DNA from: Fomes fomentarius
Taxonomy: Eukaryota > Basidiomycota > Agaricomycetes > Polyporales > Polyporaceae
Assembly (NCBI GenBank): GCA_022606135.1
Contig: JABYQN010000001.1
Span: 1,736,001-1,800,000, forward strand
DNA length: 64,000 nt
Direction: 5' to 3'
The notes under the pieces were generated by a model that saw only the letters and a program-made list of their open reading frames with translations, was not told the origin of the DNA and did no database searches. The translations under genes were made by a program, and so were the position numbers. The number at the start of each line of letters is the position of its first letter. Position 1 is the stretch's first letter. Positions 11,743-23,905 of this stretch are shown piece by piece.

Positions 11743-13626
11743 ATGGCTGTCGTGAATCCCATGTGAGCACCCACTGCACTCCCTCATCCGTACTTGGCTG
11801 AAAAGAGTATAGTCCACAACCATCAGCACCCTTCACCCGTCCGGCCACAACGCTGCTCGCGCCACCGGAAGACGCGTCGTTCCTCATCAAGCCTGGCGAG
11901 AAAACCTACAAACACCAATACTCGAACATATACTTTATCAGGCTACACACGCTGAGGAAGTATGTGGAACAGCGGGCGAAGAGGAGCTGGAGCGAAGTCA
12001 CAGGTGCGTTCAGTTCTTCTGGTTCGCGTACACGCCCCCACCTCCAACCACCTGCTGTTACAGGCGACCCTGTCTTCGTGCCTCGCGTTCTCGACGTGGA
12101 GAAAGGGCAGCTTTGTTTCATCATTGGAACTGTCTACATGGAGATGCCTCTCAAGCCCAACGTCCTGGAAGATATCGCGCGAGATGTGAGTGTCATGGCA
12201 GTACACCCTCAGGGTCAACTTCGCTCATTGCCCGACACCTGCAGCATTCTATCCCTGCGCCTCCTCCAAGAGAAAAGTTTTACTCCGATAACGATAGCAT
12301 GATGCTGGAGGACGAGTCCGGGCGTATCTGTCTCGTCGGCGAGCGGATTAACTCTGCATGTCTTGTGACTGGAGTCATTCTTGGTGCTCTCGGAGCTGAA
12401 ACAGCCAACGGTGACTTCGAGGTGGTTGACCTGTGTTATCCTGGCATGGCGCCTCAACCCTCTGCAGGTCTTCCTTGGCCGACACCGCAGGCTACGGCTG
12501 AAATTATGGATGTAGAGGGTGCGTAGTGGCGTTGCGTCGAGATGAATATCTCTCTGACGTCTATTCTCAACAGAGGACATACTTTCAAGCACCGACGAGT
12601 GGATAGCATTAGTGTCGGGTCTAGAGATTGGCGCAGCAGACGCAGCCGAAGGGCAGATACAGATGCTAGCCGAGTACCTTGCGGGTGAAGTCGGTGGTTT
12701 GGGCGAGCAGTCACATTCGGCTCGCATCTCTAGGTTAGTCATCGCCGGGAACTCGCTTGGACCCATACAACAGCCATCTGCCGGAGCCCTCAACACTGAG
12801 TCGGAAAGAAAATCAGTACGTTTCGGCGTATCCATTCAAGATGTTTACATTCATTCTCATGCTCGCTCCGCAGAGGAAACATGGCCAGGATGTTCCATTC
12901 ACATCACATCCTACACAAAACTTGGCCGCACATCTCACGGATATTTGCCGTTCTATCCCGGTCCATCTGCTCCCCGGGCCATCCGACCCCGCGGCCACTA
13001 TCCTTCCTCAGCAACCTCTTCCTCGCGCCATGTTCGAAGGCGCTTCACAATACGCGTCCTTTTCGTGCGAATCTAATCCAACCTACATTACGATTGCTCC
13101 CGGCCGTGACCCTGGACCCTCCACCTCCCGTGCGAGTCAACCCGGTGCATCAAGTTCCAAGAGTCGAGTCAACGGCGCTGCGTCTAACCCAAGTGAGCCC
13201 GAGCCGACTCGCACTCTCCTTGTACACTCAGGGCAGCCCCTGGAAGACATGTTCAAATACGTACCAACACCGCCCATATCACGGATGAGACTTGCGGAAG
13301 CGACGCTTCATTGGCGGCACGTAGCGCCCACGGCGCCCGACACTCTTTGGTGTCACCCGTACTTCCAGAAGGATCCGTTCGCCATTACACAAACGCCAGA
13401 CATCTATGTCGTCGGGAATCAGCCTGCCTTCGCAACGAAGCTGGTGGAAGAGCAAGGAGACACCGATGTTGAAGACAAGAGAAGAGGTCCCAAGAAATGT
13501 AGAATCGTGCTCCTGCCGAGTTTCAGGCAAACTGGGGTGCTCGTACTGGTCAACCTTCGAACGCTCGCGGTCAGAAAGATCCAGTTTGGCGTAGAGGGGA
13601 TGAGTACTGGATGCAGGAACAGCTAA
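11743..13626 (+). CDS. POLD2: DNA polymerase delta small (B) subunit
   Basis: This is the regulatory B-subunit of replicative DNA polymerase delta (yeast Pol31, fission yeast Cdc1). Exon 1 from 11743 (MAVVNP) splices to IPQPSAPFTRPATTLLAPPE and then SFLIKPGEKTYKHQYSNIYF, the family N-terminus. The OB-fold region has GDPVFVPRVLDVEKGQLCFI and GTVYMEMPLKPNVLEDIA. The inactive phosphoesterase domain follows: WIALVSGLEIG near 12605, RLVIAGNSLG near 12735, then VHLLPGPSDPAATILPQQPL and IYVVGNQPAFATKLV. The C-terminus GVLVLVNLRTLAVRKIQF is typical; the reading frame stops at 13626. Six or so short introns are needed. The upstream MCB cluster fits S-phase expression. It faces a hypothetical gene on the opposite strand. 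Confidence 0.95.
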
Positions 13627-13822
13627 CGCCATTCTTTGTGTCACGCGTGAGTAGCACTCCTACCGAGTGTGCGAAGTATGATGTCTTGACTTCGTTCTGA
13701 TAGCTATGTGTATCTTTTTATATCGGGCAGAAGACGTATCGTGTTACAGAAAAAGTATGATGCGAATATACAAAAACTCGGTAGATGGCGTGAATGGACG
13801 CAGGTGAGTATCGTGGGTACGT

Positions 13823-14646
13823 TCACTGGTGGAAGTTGGCGAGACGTGACAGTGTTGGCACCCCTCTACTGCTGAGCATTCTGGTGTGGCGAGGCCGCGT
13901 AGGGCGAGCAGGCGTCAGCGTCAGCCTAGCAATGAGCGCATCTTCATCAGCAATGTCTCCAGCACGATTGTCGAGTCCAGGATCGTGGTGATGCGATCCG
14001 AAGTGAGGAATTGAGCGGAGTAGGGGGGCTCCTGGAGGTGTCATCGCGATGACTCTACGAACTTGTGTAGATGATGCTTGTTCGGCTACTGGATGTAGCA
14101 GCGAAGGGGGGGTGATGAGACCGGGTGGATGGAAGGGGTAGGTAATGAACTCTTCGTCGTCGTTACGTTCGAATCGGTTGTCACCGGTGTCTACACTCTC
14201 CTCGGACATATCAGAGAGCGAGAGGGGGATGGTGCGGTGAAGCGCGCTGTTCATCGCTCCTGTCAAGTCGATGCCCAGACCAGCTGCAGGCCTGACCCTC
14301 GCCGCCTCGGCAGCAGGCCTTGGCTCTGCTCCGATCCCCCATCCATTGCGTCTCATAGGGACGCCCCCGAGCTGCGTACCGGGCAAGACATTCCGGGGGA
14401 TGGGGGAACGCGCTCTAGTTGGGGGTGGGGGTGAGGGTGTGCGGCAAGAGGGGTACGTGCGGGTGCGGCGGTGGGAGCGAAGCCAGTGATGGCGCGCGCC
14501 CTCTGCTGCCATGGCCGTGTGGAAGGGAATGACGAGGGAAGGGATTGGGTGTGTTGCATGTCATGAAGCAAGGCGTAGTCACCGTCGGTGTTGAAACCCA
14601 CAGAGAAACTCCTAGGGAAGTGCGGTCTCGGGTGGCTGTATGTCAT
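13823..14646 (-). CDS. Hypothetical low-complexity protein; exon structure unresolved
   Basis: I do not recognise this protein. From the ATG at 14646 one frame reads MTYSHPRPHFPRSFSVGFNT then GDYALLHDMQHTQSLPS, ending near 14353. A second frame is open over 13823-14512 and carries MRRNGWGIGAEPRP, DRFERNDDEEFITYPFHPPG and a His-rich end (IPHFGSHHHDPG), finishing at 13823. The two must be joined by an intron in the Pro/Arg/His-rich overlap (about 14360-14510), but no single donor/acceptor pair stands out. A TATATA at 14729-14735, about 85 bp before 14646, supports that start. Composition suggests a disordered, Pro/Ser-rich regulatory protein; that is a guess. It is convergent with POLD2. Confidence 0.5.
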
Positions 14647-14735
14647 CGTATGGCGGTTGTTGTTGGGAATCTGGGGGATGGGAGTTGAGGGAGTTGTTGC
14701 TGTTGTGATTATTCTGTCGTCTGCGGGGTATATAT

Positions 14736-16733
14736 GCTAGTACCGGGTGTATTGGAGCAGACACTGGCAGGACTATCGCGAACAACGGTTTACCTTGTAA
14801 AGGTAGCATGACGCAAGTATAGAGCTAAAGCCATATCGGCTGTGTCGAGCTCACCTCGGATGTCTTTGAAACTGTCTCTCTTCCGACCACGGTCGCTCCA
14901 TAGGCCAAATCAGAATGGGGCACTTAGATCGAACGGATGTATACCAAGGTGGTGCAAGCGCCCGTGATGGCACTTTCCCCTACCAATGTTGGTGACAATG
15001 ACTCAAACCACCACGACTCCGTTACTCGATGCGCCGTATATTGCTGGGGCTACCGCAAACGACGCACACGACACACGCTACGAAGGTCAAGCAGTCAGGA
15101 CATGATCGCCGGTAGCCCAATCGCGCTGCCATTCCTTACCTCCGGATCCAGGTTGAAGCACGGATGCCCCCCGTTAGGTTGGGCAATGGGCCCGACCGCA
15201 ATGCGTGGGTCGGCCCACAGGTCGGAGGCTCAACTGTGCAACGGCCGTCTTGACAAGTGCGCCCAGAGCTGTGATGGTGCGAAAACGCGCATGCGGGGCG
15301 CGGTGAATGATTAAATAGGTGGAGTGTTGACGTTCTCACATCCTCGGTGGCTGACTTCCACTCGTCGACCTTGTATGACAAACCAGTCGAGCTATGATAG
15401 GGGAAATACGCTATTGGCTACTGGTAATGCACGTAATGATACCGTGATTCACCGCGATGGCTGTGACAAGTACTTAGGGCTCTACCCTCCTCGCGCGGAT
15501 CTGAACGTATCGCAATCCGATATTACGAGTTGCGCAACTCGTATGCAAGAACGGTCTGACGTGACTAATACAGCTGCTCTGTTGAGCTATCCGCATCCTG
15601 CGCCGGTATCGATTGCTCAGACATCGCCTTGCTACTGGCGGGCGGTCGTGCTATGACTGAAGACGCAAGGTGGCCTTTCGCAACGCCTGTGGAATGTGTC
15701 ATTACTAGCAGCTTCTTTTGACCGGCCGCCGTATATTGCACATTTCATTAATACCGGTCAGTGGCACTTGCATCTACTGCGGATGTCCTATATAACCCGC
15801 TTACAATTCAGTCTCATGACCTTGACTTCGGGTCGTGGGCTCGGTTTCCACCAATGACAGCTTCAGTTGTTGCGACTGGAGAAGATCTTGACTTCAGGCG
15901 GTCTCCTCGGGAACTGCGTGGAATCTTGAGCTTGCTGTACTTGGGGCACAACCCTTGGGAACGTCTTCCAACACTCAGCCCCCTCATTTCCCAGCGTCGG
16001 GGGGCCGATATTCCTGATGCTAATGACATGTGTGGGTGGGAGAATTCCGCGTATAGGGAAGGCATCAAGTTGCTGCGGACCTGTGTCAGCCGAAGTCGAT
16101 GGCCAGGGCTGCACAGGTTGTTAGCACTCGAGTGCCTCGGACGCGTGGTTCGGCAAACCATCCGAACACGCTGTTTAGGTGGTGTTGACGGATGTCACCG
16201 TTCGGCGTCAAGCTTCTAGACCCGGATTTGAACCATCTGGTTCAGCGCTGGCCGTCGAAGGTCTTCTTGTATTCAGTGTTCGCTTCAATGTCCGCTACCA
16301 TGTATCGAACGATGGCTGCGGATGACTGCACCCTCACCGTACGACGTTGTCACCAAAAGTTGCCCTTCTTGAGACAACTTCTCGGTCACAATTCACTGCT
16401 CAATGCGCGTGAATGTTCTCACTGTGGGAAGCGTGGCATGACAAGCACACTGCCTATCGCTGCCAGTGAGGGAACGCAGGCTCCCAGTGAGGCATTTACC
16501 AAACGCGCGGTGCGAAGGAGAAACTCTCAAGTCTCCTCGCTAAAAACAACGCATCGAGTGTGAAACTTGTGCGACTTAGATGATTGGTCAGAAGCCATTA
16601 ATTGGTCAATCGTCCGCTCCATTACTATCGTTGACATCCCTGACTTACTCACGCCTCCTCCATGGTTGGGGTACGCAGGACACAACTGCGCAGATTGATG
16701 GGAGACGGTGACGGCAAACGTCTCCGTCCTCGC
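14736..16733. other. Intergenic stretch with no supportable gene
   Basis: About 2 kb with a few frames of 110-150 codons (for example 15761-16219 plus and 15814-16161 minus) that lack recognisable motifs and convincing start codons. Nothing resembling a transposase or RNA gene is seen. Confidence 0.5.
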
Positions 16734-16740
16734 TATAAAG
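16734..16740 (+). promoter_or_regulatory. TATA box of the cupredoxin gene
   Basis: TATAAAG lies 121 bp upstream of the chosen ATG at 16861. Because it sits inside the longer open frame that begins at 16708, it argues against that earlier start. Confidence 0.55.
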
Positions 16741-16860
16741 CCTCGCCTTCCCTCGCTTTCCCTCCTCACCCATTGCCTCCGGGTTGCTATTCAAAGGCTC
16801 AGCCTGACCTCCCTGTCACCACATTTTCCTCTTTCCTCTCATCGACACACGACGACGACG

Positions 16861-17866
16861 ATGATGATGATGTTCAAGACTGCACTTTCCCTAGCTCCTC
16901 TTGTGGCTTTGGCGGCGGCGACACCACAATATGGTGCCCCCGTCGATAATGGCCCCCCGGCTACCACTTCTGCCGCTGCTGCTGCTGCTCCTTCTGCGCC
17001 GGCGAGCACCGATAACCAAATCAACGTACGTCTTCATATAATTTTCGATACTAAATATTCACCTGAAATATGGCACCTTTCAGATCAACGTCGGTGCTGA
17101 CGGCAACTTCGTCTTCGATCCCGCCAACGTCACTGCGTCTAATGGCACTTTGGTCACATTCTTCTTCCCCGGGTGAGCATCTTCTGACCGGTCCTCTGCG
17201 GTTTTTCTCAGCTGTGCTAACTGTATTGCCAGAGGCGATATTCCTCACTCGGTTACTCAGGGCGACTTCAGCAATCCTTGCCAGCCTCTGAAAGCCCAGG
17301 GCAGCGACTCCGCGGGGTTCGACTCCGGTCTCCAGAACAGCGTTCAGTGGACCTTGAACGTCACCAACGACCAGATCCGTGAGTAGCATTTGGCAAGGAC
17401 GTGTATTGCCGGGGCTGACTGTGCGGCCGGCGCAGCGATCTACTTCTTCTGCAAGTCACCCACGCACTGCGGTCTGGGTATGGTCGGGTACGTTCCGCTA
17501 TTGCACACGGGACGGAGCCCCGTCTAATGATCGCCGTTACAGATCCATCAACGCCCCATCCACTGGCAACACCTTCGATGCATGGCAGGCGGCCGCCGTC
17601 AAGGTCGGCGCGTCAGAAGAGACGGTGAGTCTATTTGCTTATCAGGAACAGTGTTGCACAGGAGCTTACAGATATTGGTGACACAGCTGCAAGACAACGG
17701 CCCCGTTACGGGTGGTGTTGGCGCCATTGCTACCGCGACTCCCGCGGCTACTGCCACGAGCGCGGCGGGCAGCGGGTCGAGCGGGTCCAACGGCGCAATG
17801 CCCTTGGCTGGGTCGAGCGTCGTGGCTGCTCTCGTCGGCCTTGGTGCAGCTATGGTCTTTGCCTAA
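16861..17866 (+). CDS. Secreted, probably GPI-anchored cupredoxin-domain protein
   Basis: This is an extracellular blue-copper-type protein of a family common on fungal cell surfaces. The start at 16861 gives MMMMFKTALSLAPLVALAAA, a clear signal peptide, then an Ala/Pro/Ser-rich linker. The cupredoxin domain runs from INVGADGNFVFDPANVTASN through DIPHSVTQGDFSNPCQPL to IYFFCKSPTHCGLGMVG. The His of DIPH plus Cys, His and Met in FFCKSPTHCGLGMVG form the classic Cu-ligand set. After SINAPSTGNTFDAWQAAA comes a Thr/Ala/Gly/Ser-rich spacer and a hydrophobic tail (SVVAALVGLGAAMVFA) ending at 17866, typical of a GPI signal. Four or five introns interrupt it. Substrate and role are unknown. Confidence 0.88.
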
Positions 17867-18321
17867 GCTTGATGAGGGAGATGCATAACCGCTCTTTGTT
17901 CATACCAGTTGGCTAGACGACACAAGATATATACATGTACTGTCTGTAATAAGGCTCAAGACTCACTCGGACTGCCGATCTGCTGCCAGTAGCTTCGTAG
18001 AGTGCCGGTGTCGCCGTGTTTGGTGTTCTCTTCTTGAATGACATGTTTATACCCATCCGCATCGTACGCCGTCGACTTAGCAAGAGTGGAAATGACGAGC
18101 GGCAGACTGCAGCGTCGTGCCGCGCCGGGCAACAATTCTGTATAGACCTTCCTGATTGGGACGAGTCTCGATCGCCAGAGTGAGCGCTTGCTTTGCCGAT
18201 TCCGGAGTTGGTGCTCTGGACTTGCCTGAGACTACATTGGACGTGAGGACCCGCGTTTCTGTCCCGACCACGACTGATTTCTCCATCTCCGAATACCTCT
18301 GGGCTGCATAGAATTTGTGCC
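17867..18321. other. Intergenic stretch, nothing recognised
   Basis: This 455-bp gap holds the 3' region of the cupredoxin gene and the PET100 promoter. An antisense frame over 17913-18383 exists but overlaps PET100 exon 1 and has no motif. Confidence 0.5.
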
Positions 18322-18812
18322 ATGGGTGGTCCAAATCTTGAGGTGTTCAAGTTCTCGGTGTATGTCTTCTTCCCGGTGGTCATGCTCCTGTACTATGGCA
18401 ATCCGGATTGGTATGCGAAGAATGTCCTTCCGGTGCGTGGTTCAACTATCACGTATATGGCTGTAGCGAACGCCTATGCACTCTCCAGTACAAGGACCGA
18501 ATCTTCCCACCTGAACACAGGATTATCACAGTACGTGTTACCCCCTTCGCAGCTAGTTCGAGCCCAGGCTGAATGGACGCGTAGAACATCCCCAGCGATT
18601 CTACAACGCTGAAAGAGGAGCTGGCAAAGATCAAGGCCAGGAACATGGAGCGAAGGGCACAGCGAGAGGCGGAGGCAAGGGCGGCGCATGCCGTTCAGCA
18701 GGCTGTGGTAGAGCAGAAGTCGACGGGACGGAGCTGGTGGCCATGGTGTGAGTCTCGTTTCTCTTGCGCAACCTTTCAGTGACGTGACCAAACATAACGT
18801 GTTCCAGCATGA
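18322..18812 (+). CDS. PET100: Cytochrome c oxidase assembly chaperone Pet100
   Basis: Pet100 is a small mitochondrial inner-membrane chaperone for assembly of cytochrome c oxidase. Exon 1 (18322-18432) begins with the family signature MGGPNLEVFKFSVYVFFPVV, which is the membrane helix, then YGNPDWYAKNVLP. Exon 2 (18489-18530) gives YKDRIFPPEHRIIT and exon 3 (18585-18747) gives NIPSDSTTLKEELAKIKARN, a charged coiled tail, ending SWWPW. I join a final exon of only 5 coding bases (18808-18812), giving 106 residues; reading through the last intron instead would stop at 18782 with a slightly longer tail. It ends 110 bp from the convergent dehydratase gene. Confidence 0.9.
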
Positions 18813-18921
18813 TTCCTCCAACACTCGCGCACATCCCATCTGTCCTCTCTGTTGCTCTAATAATTACTTCCTGCCCCCTGTGTAATTCTACGCACGAATC
18901 ACACCGCTCTGCTCCAGCTGT

Positions 18922-20301
18922 TCACTCCGATTTGGGGACTGTGAAATGCTCCCCGTTGCACGCAACATCCCATTCTGCAGACGCAGTCAACTCTGCGTTG
19001 ACTATCTGCTCGTATCCTGCCATCTCCTCTAGCGAAACCTTGAACCCACCGCAGGCAATGAACACCGCTGTCGCGGGCTTGTCGCCTCGAGGGACGAGCC
19101 TGTTGAACAACGTTGGTTTGTATGCTGGCGCAAGTGTCGCGGCGCACGCAAGTTCCGCTAATGTTTTGTGATCCTCTGAGAATCAAGGTAAGTCCTCGTG
19201 GATTTGCACTTGTCGATCCACAATACTGACCCGCGAAGTGCAGAGAAGCTTGCATGGCCAACTCGTCTGGGATACAGACGCTTTTGATACCTCCACTTCT
19301 CTCCAGTGCAAGCCTGACAACTCCTGCGGACGGTGACGATGCACCCAAGGACGTCGCGCGTGACGTTAACTTTTCGAGATGAGCGATTGTGACGTTGTGT
19401 TCTTCGCAGAATTCTACTCTTGTCCCTTCTGGAGGGTGTCCGTCGCCAGAGAACGGCCCATCATTGAGTGCCAAGGACTGGTAAAAGCAGTTCGAGCCAT
19501 GTGTTTCCACAGTCACGAGTGGGACTATATCAGAGATCTGCTCAGGTACGAACGACCATTCAAGTGTCGCGAAAGGCTCACCGTCATCCCATCCAACGGC
19601 CTTGCAGCCTTCTATGATGCCGCCTGCGAGACCGCCTCCCCCCACGCTACAGAAGATAGCGTCAGGCTTCGTGCCTATGGGTAGCTGACGCCGAATCTCA
19701 TGGATCAGACTTGCGTGTCCTCCCCATAAGACAGGATCGTCGTAAGCGGGGACCATGACCCTGTCATGTCTGGTGAGCAGGAGTCACGATTTGCTATAGA
19801 TACGCATTCTGCACTTACGCGTTGGCTTCAGCCTGGACCGCGCGGTGCGCATGCTGGAGGGCGTCTAGGTAGCATTTTCCCTCGATGACGACCTCTGCAC
19901 CTTCTTTATGCATAAAGTCGATCGTTGATTGGTTGACGCCGTGGGGCAGAAAGACAGTGCACTTGAGGTTCAGAACTTTGGCGGCCCATGCTGCCGCGAG
20001 CCCGGCATTCCCCCCTGAAGCGATTACGAGCTGGACGGCTGGGCCATGCGTGCGCACGGCATGCTGTGCGAAGTAGGAGATGCCGCGAGCCTTGAAGGAT
20101 TGGGAAGGTTGGAGAGTCTGTTGCGATGATTAGTCGGTGATAGGACTCATGGGCGGAGCTGCAGCCCCCGAGGCTGACGCAAGGGTAATGAATGTGCCTT
20201 ACCTCTAACTTGAGGTACGCGTTGCAGCCGAGAAGGGAAGAGATGTGGATGGAACGGATGAGAGGCGTCTCGAGCCAGAGCTTGTCCGGGAATGCATCCA
20301 T
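18922..20301 (-). CDS. L-serine/L-threonine dehydratase (CHA1-like)
   Basis: This fold-type II PLP enzyme deaminates L-serine (and threonine) to pyruvate (2-oxobutyrate) and ammonia in the cytosol. The start at 20301 gives MDAFPDKLWLETPLIRSIHI. The next exon has the cofactor lysine motif QPSQSFKARGISYF and the phosphate/substrate loop IASGGNAGLAAAWAAKVL. The Gly-rich PLP-phosphate loop FCSVGGGGLAGGIIEG lies near 19630. The last exon, reached after splicing near 19155-19245, reads EDHKTLAELACAATLAPAYK and ends VACNGEHFTVPKSE at 18922. No C-terminal ACT regulatory domain is present, unlike biosynthetic Ilv1, which favours a catabolic role. Confidence 0.93.
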
Positions 20302-20742
20302 CTTTGACTGCTATAGAATAGCGATTGTGCAGAGTACTTGGCGCGACTTCGCAATTTTGTATCCTGCTCGTCTATCCTTAGTCAGAGGTCATTGTCTGTG
20401 TGGCAGCTTATTGACACAATCTTGATCAGCAGCAGAGGGATTATTGATTCAAAGAATCCAAGGGATAGCGCGCGAGGTGACCGGTGACCTACCCTGCGTG
20501 CGCTAGGAGCATGATTGTTGCAGAACTTACGATTAGTCGATAACGGAGTGCCACAGATTAGCGCAGGCTCGGAGAAGGAGAGCCAGAGATGGACAGGAAA
20601 GGTCGTCATGTGTGAAGTCTAATCTGATGCATCTCTAGAGGAACTCCACCATTGTTAGTCTGGGCCCTAGCCTTTGGACAACCTGTATATTTCCCCGTTC
20701 CCCCGGGCCGGGCTCGTCCCGTACTGGCATCCGCAAGAAGAG
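20302..20742. other. Divergent promoter region between dehydratase and alpha-xylosidase
   Basis: This non-coding stretch lies between two divergent genes. Apart from the xylosidase TATA box at its right edge, I see no clear element. Confidence 0.5.
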
Positions 20743-20749
20743 TATAAAA
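20743..20749 (+). promoter_or_regulatory. TATA box of the GH31 gene
   Basis: TATAAAA sits 41 bp upstream of the ATG at 20790, a typical short fungal leader, and supports that start. Confidence 0.6.
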
Positions 20750-20789
20750 CGCCGCTGTTCCCTTGGTTCTTCCTGATGCCCCTCTCAAG

Positions 20790-23700
20790 ATGAGGTTCAA
20801 CGACGGCTTCTGGTTATTGAAGAGCGGCGTCAAGCCCTCCCACGGCCTCCAGGTCGTCCAGGGTCTTCAAGAGGGCGATGGTTACAACTTCCAGGTGTCC
20901 ACCAAGCCTATCCGCCACAGGGGAGATACGCTCGCAGGTATGCATCGTCCACAGCACTCAGGGTCAATTGGGACTGAGCACACGCTACAGGACCCGTGCT
21001 GAGCGTCCGTGTGCACTCCCCAACTGAGGGTGTAATTGGTGTAAAGATTGAACATTTCAAGCACATCGACCCAACCCCAGACATTGCTCTCTTCCCGGAC
21101 GACCCTCCGGTGCCTTCCGCGTCACTCACCAGGACCGATAACAACTGGACCGTAAGTAGTGGCGGCTTGACGGCCGACGTGAACCAGAATCCGTATACCA
21201 TCACGTTCAGGTCTCCCACTCGCACCCTCACCGCTGCCGGCTACAAGCACCAGGCCATCTACGATGTACCGTATAAGTGGACGCTCCGGAGCGCGTCCAA
21301 TAACTCGTGCCTCACGACCGACGCCAGCTCCAACCCACGCCCGGAGGCAACCCCGGAGACCGTCCGATACGTGCACTCGGAACTGAACATCTCTCCTGGA
21401 GAGCTCATCTACGGCCTAGGGGAACAGTTCGGGCCGTTCGTAAAGAATGGTACGCGGGTTCGGCTGCGTTCTACTCGATTTGTGGCTTTGCGATGACACG
21501 CGCGCGGACGTTGACCAGGTCAGTCTGTTAGCGTCTGGAACCAGGACGGCGGCACATCCAGCGAGCAGGCGTATAAGTGTGTCCCGTTCTACATCACCAA
21601 CCGGAACTACGGCGTCTTCGTCAACCATCCAGGCGAAGTAGAGTTGGAAATCGGCAGCGAGAAAGTCAGTCGTGTCGGCGTGAGCGTCGCGGGCGAGGCT
21701 CTGGAATATTTCATCATCTACGGTCCAACGCCTCTGGAGGTGAGTTATATACTTATTCCGCCATGGGTAGGTCACTGAAGCACAGGCACAGATCCTCGAA
21801 CGCTACACGCGCATCACTGGCCGTCCAGCGTAGGCGTACGCCGCCGTCCTACTCATCCGTTTCACTGACCACCGCCGACTCGTGGCAGATTGCTCCCAGC
21901 ATGGACGTTCGGACTATGGCTCTCAACGTCATTCCTGACCTCGTACGACGAGAAAACAGTCTCCAGCTTCCTGGAAGGCATGCAGAACAGGAACTGTCCC
22001 GTGCGGGTGTTCCACCTCGACTGCTTCTGGATGAAGCAATACGAGTGGTGTGTGGCCCCACCCCTCTTCTGCGCCCGCTCTGCACGCTGAGCAGATATCA
22101 TGGTCTCCTGGCGGGTGGTATCAGGTGTTCGTTCACGTTCGACCCCGAGAGTTTCCCCGACCCCAAAGCCTATCTATCCGAGATCAAGCAGAAATACGGG
22201 GTGCAGATCTGCGTTTGGAGTGCGTCCTTCCCACTAGATCGCGCTATGACGTTCCTGCTCAACTTTCTTGGTGATGCGCGCACTCTCCTGCCTGTGCCGT
22301 TCTTCGTCGCGGACTTGCAGTAAATCCATACATTTCCCAGCTTTCTCCGATCTTCCAGGAGGCGGTCAAAGGCGGGTATCTGATCAAGCGCAAGGACGGC
22401 ACGCCATGGCAGTGAGTTCCCGTCTCGTTTCCTTGACTGTGATACACAGACGTATTGGACAACTTCTGGCGAAAGGTGGGATCTGTGGCAGCCAGGTCTA
22501 GGCGTGGTTGATGTCACGAACCCCGAGGCCTGCAAATGGTACGAGGCAAAGCTGGACGCTCTTGTCGACCTTGGCGTAGACACGTTCAAGGTCAGTTGTC
22601 GTGCAGATCGTCTTCTCCGCCTCTCCGACTGCCGTCTGACGTGGGAAATTTGTGGTGCTTCTGAAGACTGACTTCGGGGAGCGGATCCCACACGCGAACG
22701 TCGTGTTTCACGATGGTTCCGACCCCGTGCGCATGCACAACACGTACTCGGTCATCTACAACGAGATGGTCTTCCGATTGTTAGAGCGCCGGTTTGGGAA
22801 GGGCGAAGCGGTCGTCTTTGCGCGGTCTGCGACTGCCGGTGGACAGCGTTTCCCGGTCGTGAGTCCCGTCAATGTCTATCGGATGTATGCCACCGTGTTG
22901 ACACTTCCGACAGCACTGGGGAGGAGACTGCGAGTCGACCTTCGAGGCTATGGCTGAAACACTCCGTGGTGGTCTGAGCTTGACTGCTTCAGGGTTCGCC
23001 TTTGCCTCACATGACATTGGTGGATTCGAGGTACGTTGCACCGGGGTTAGATTACATTGGATACTCACAACATCGACACAGGGTCACCCACCGCCTGAGA
23101 TCTACCACCGATGGGTCGCATACGGGCTGTTCTCTTCTCATTCTCGCCTGCACGGATCCATGTCCTACAGAGTACCGTGGCAATACGGAGAGGCAGCCGC
23201 GACATACATGGCGCGCTTCCTCGATGCCAAACACAGGCTCATGCCGTACCTCTACCAACTCGTGCGTCTCTCCCAATGCCGTGTGATTGACAATCGCCGC
23301 AACGCTCGCTGACCGTCTTGATCCGCGCCTGGCAGTCCATCCGAGGTCACACGAAAGGCCATCCGATGCAGCGCGCGATGTTCATCGAGTTCCTGGAGGA
23401 CCGCACCACGCACTACCTCGACAGGCAGTACATGCTCGGTCCGTCTCTGCTGGTCGCGCCAGTGTTCGTGCCCGATGGCGAGGAGTCGGAATACTACCTC
23501 CCTGCCGGGCGCTGGACTTCGTTCTTCCACCCGTCGCGTACACAGTCTGGTCCGACATGGATCAAGGAAGTCGTCCCGATCGATGAAATCCCGGTCTGGG
23601 TACGTCAAGGAAGCGTCTTGTGCTTAGGTCCGAGCGGAATAGGGCGCCCAGATTATGACTTCGCGAGCGGCGTGGAAGTGCAGGTGTACGAGCTTGACGA

Positions 23701-23905
23701 AGGGCAGACCGTCCAGGCCGAAGTGCCGACAGGGAAAGGTGCAGGTATCGCCGGCGCAGTGGAAGCGAAGCTGGAAAGAGGTGAGGTAACGGTCACAGTG
23801 GTCAGTGGGCATGTCGCGCTCGCTTCCTTGAGCTACTTCGCGGGCGGACAGGTGAAGAAGGCGGGTGCAGACCAAAACCAAAACCAAGTGTCGCTGAAAG
23901 TGTGA
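20790..23905 (+). CDS. GH31 alpha-xylosidase (YicI-like)
   Basis: This glycoside hydrolase family 31 enzyme probably releases alpha-xylose from xyloglucan fragments or isoprimeverose. It starts [20 protein letters not shown], without a signal peptide, so it is likely intracellular. The N-terminal domain has [15 protein letters not shown] and [18 protein letters not shown]. The barrel shows [14 protein letters not shown], the catalytic nucleophile in [20 protein letters not shown] near 22680, [14 protein letters not shown] and, after an intron, the acid/base Asp in [28 protein letters not shown] and [14 protein letters not shown] follow, and the beta-sandwich ends NQVSLKV at 23905. Roughly ten introns are needed and no frame break is found. 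The HDGSDP...[10 protein letters not shown] context matches alpha-xylosidases better than alpha-glucosidases. Confidence 0.92.

Noticed and set aside
14161..14180. tRNA B-box-like GTTCGAATC
   Set aside because: No matching A box or cloverleaf around it; it lies inside the hypothetical minus-strand gene.
15761..16219. 152-codon plus-strand frame
   Set aside because: No ATG at its start, no recognisable domain, and an equally long antisense frame.
16708..16860. Upstream start for the cupredoxin protein
   Set aside because: It would place the TATA box inside the coding sequence and bury the signal peptide.
17913..18383. 156-codon minus-strand frame
   Set aside because: Overlaps the well-supported PET100 exon 1 and its promoter; no motif.
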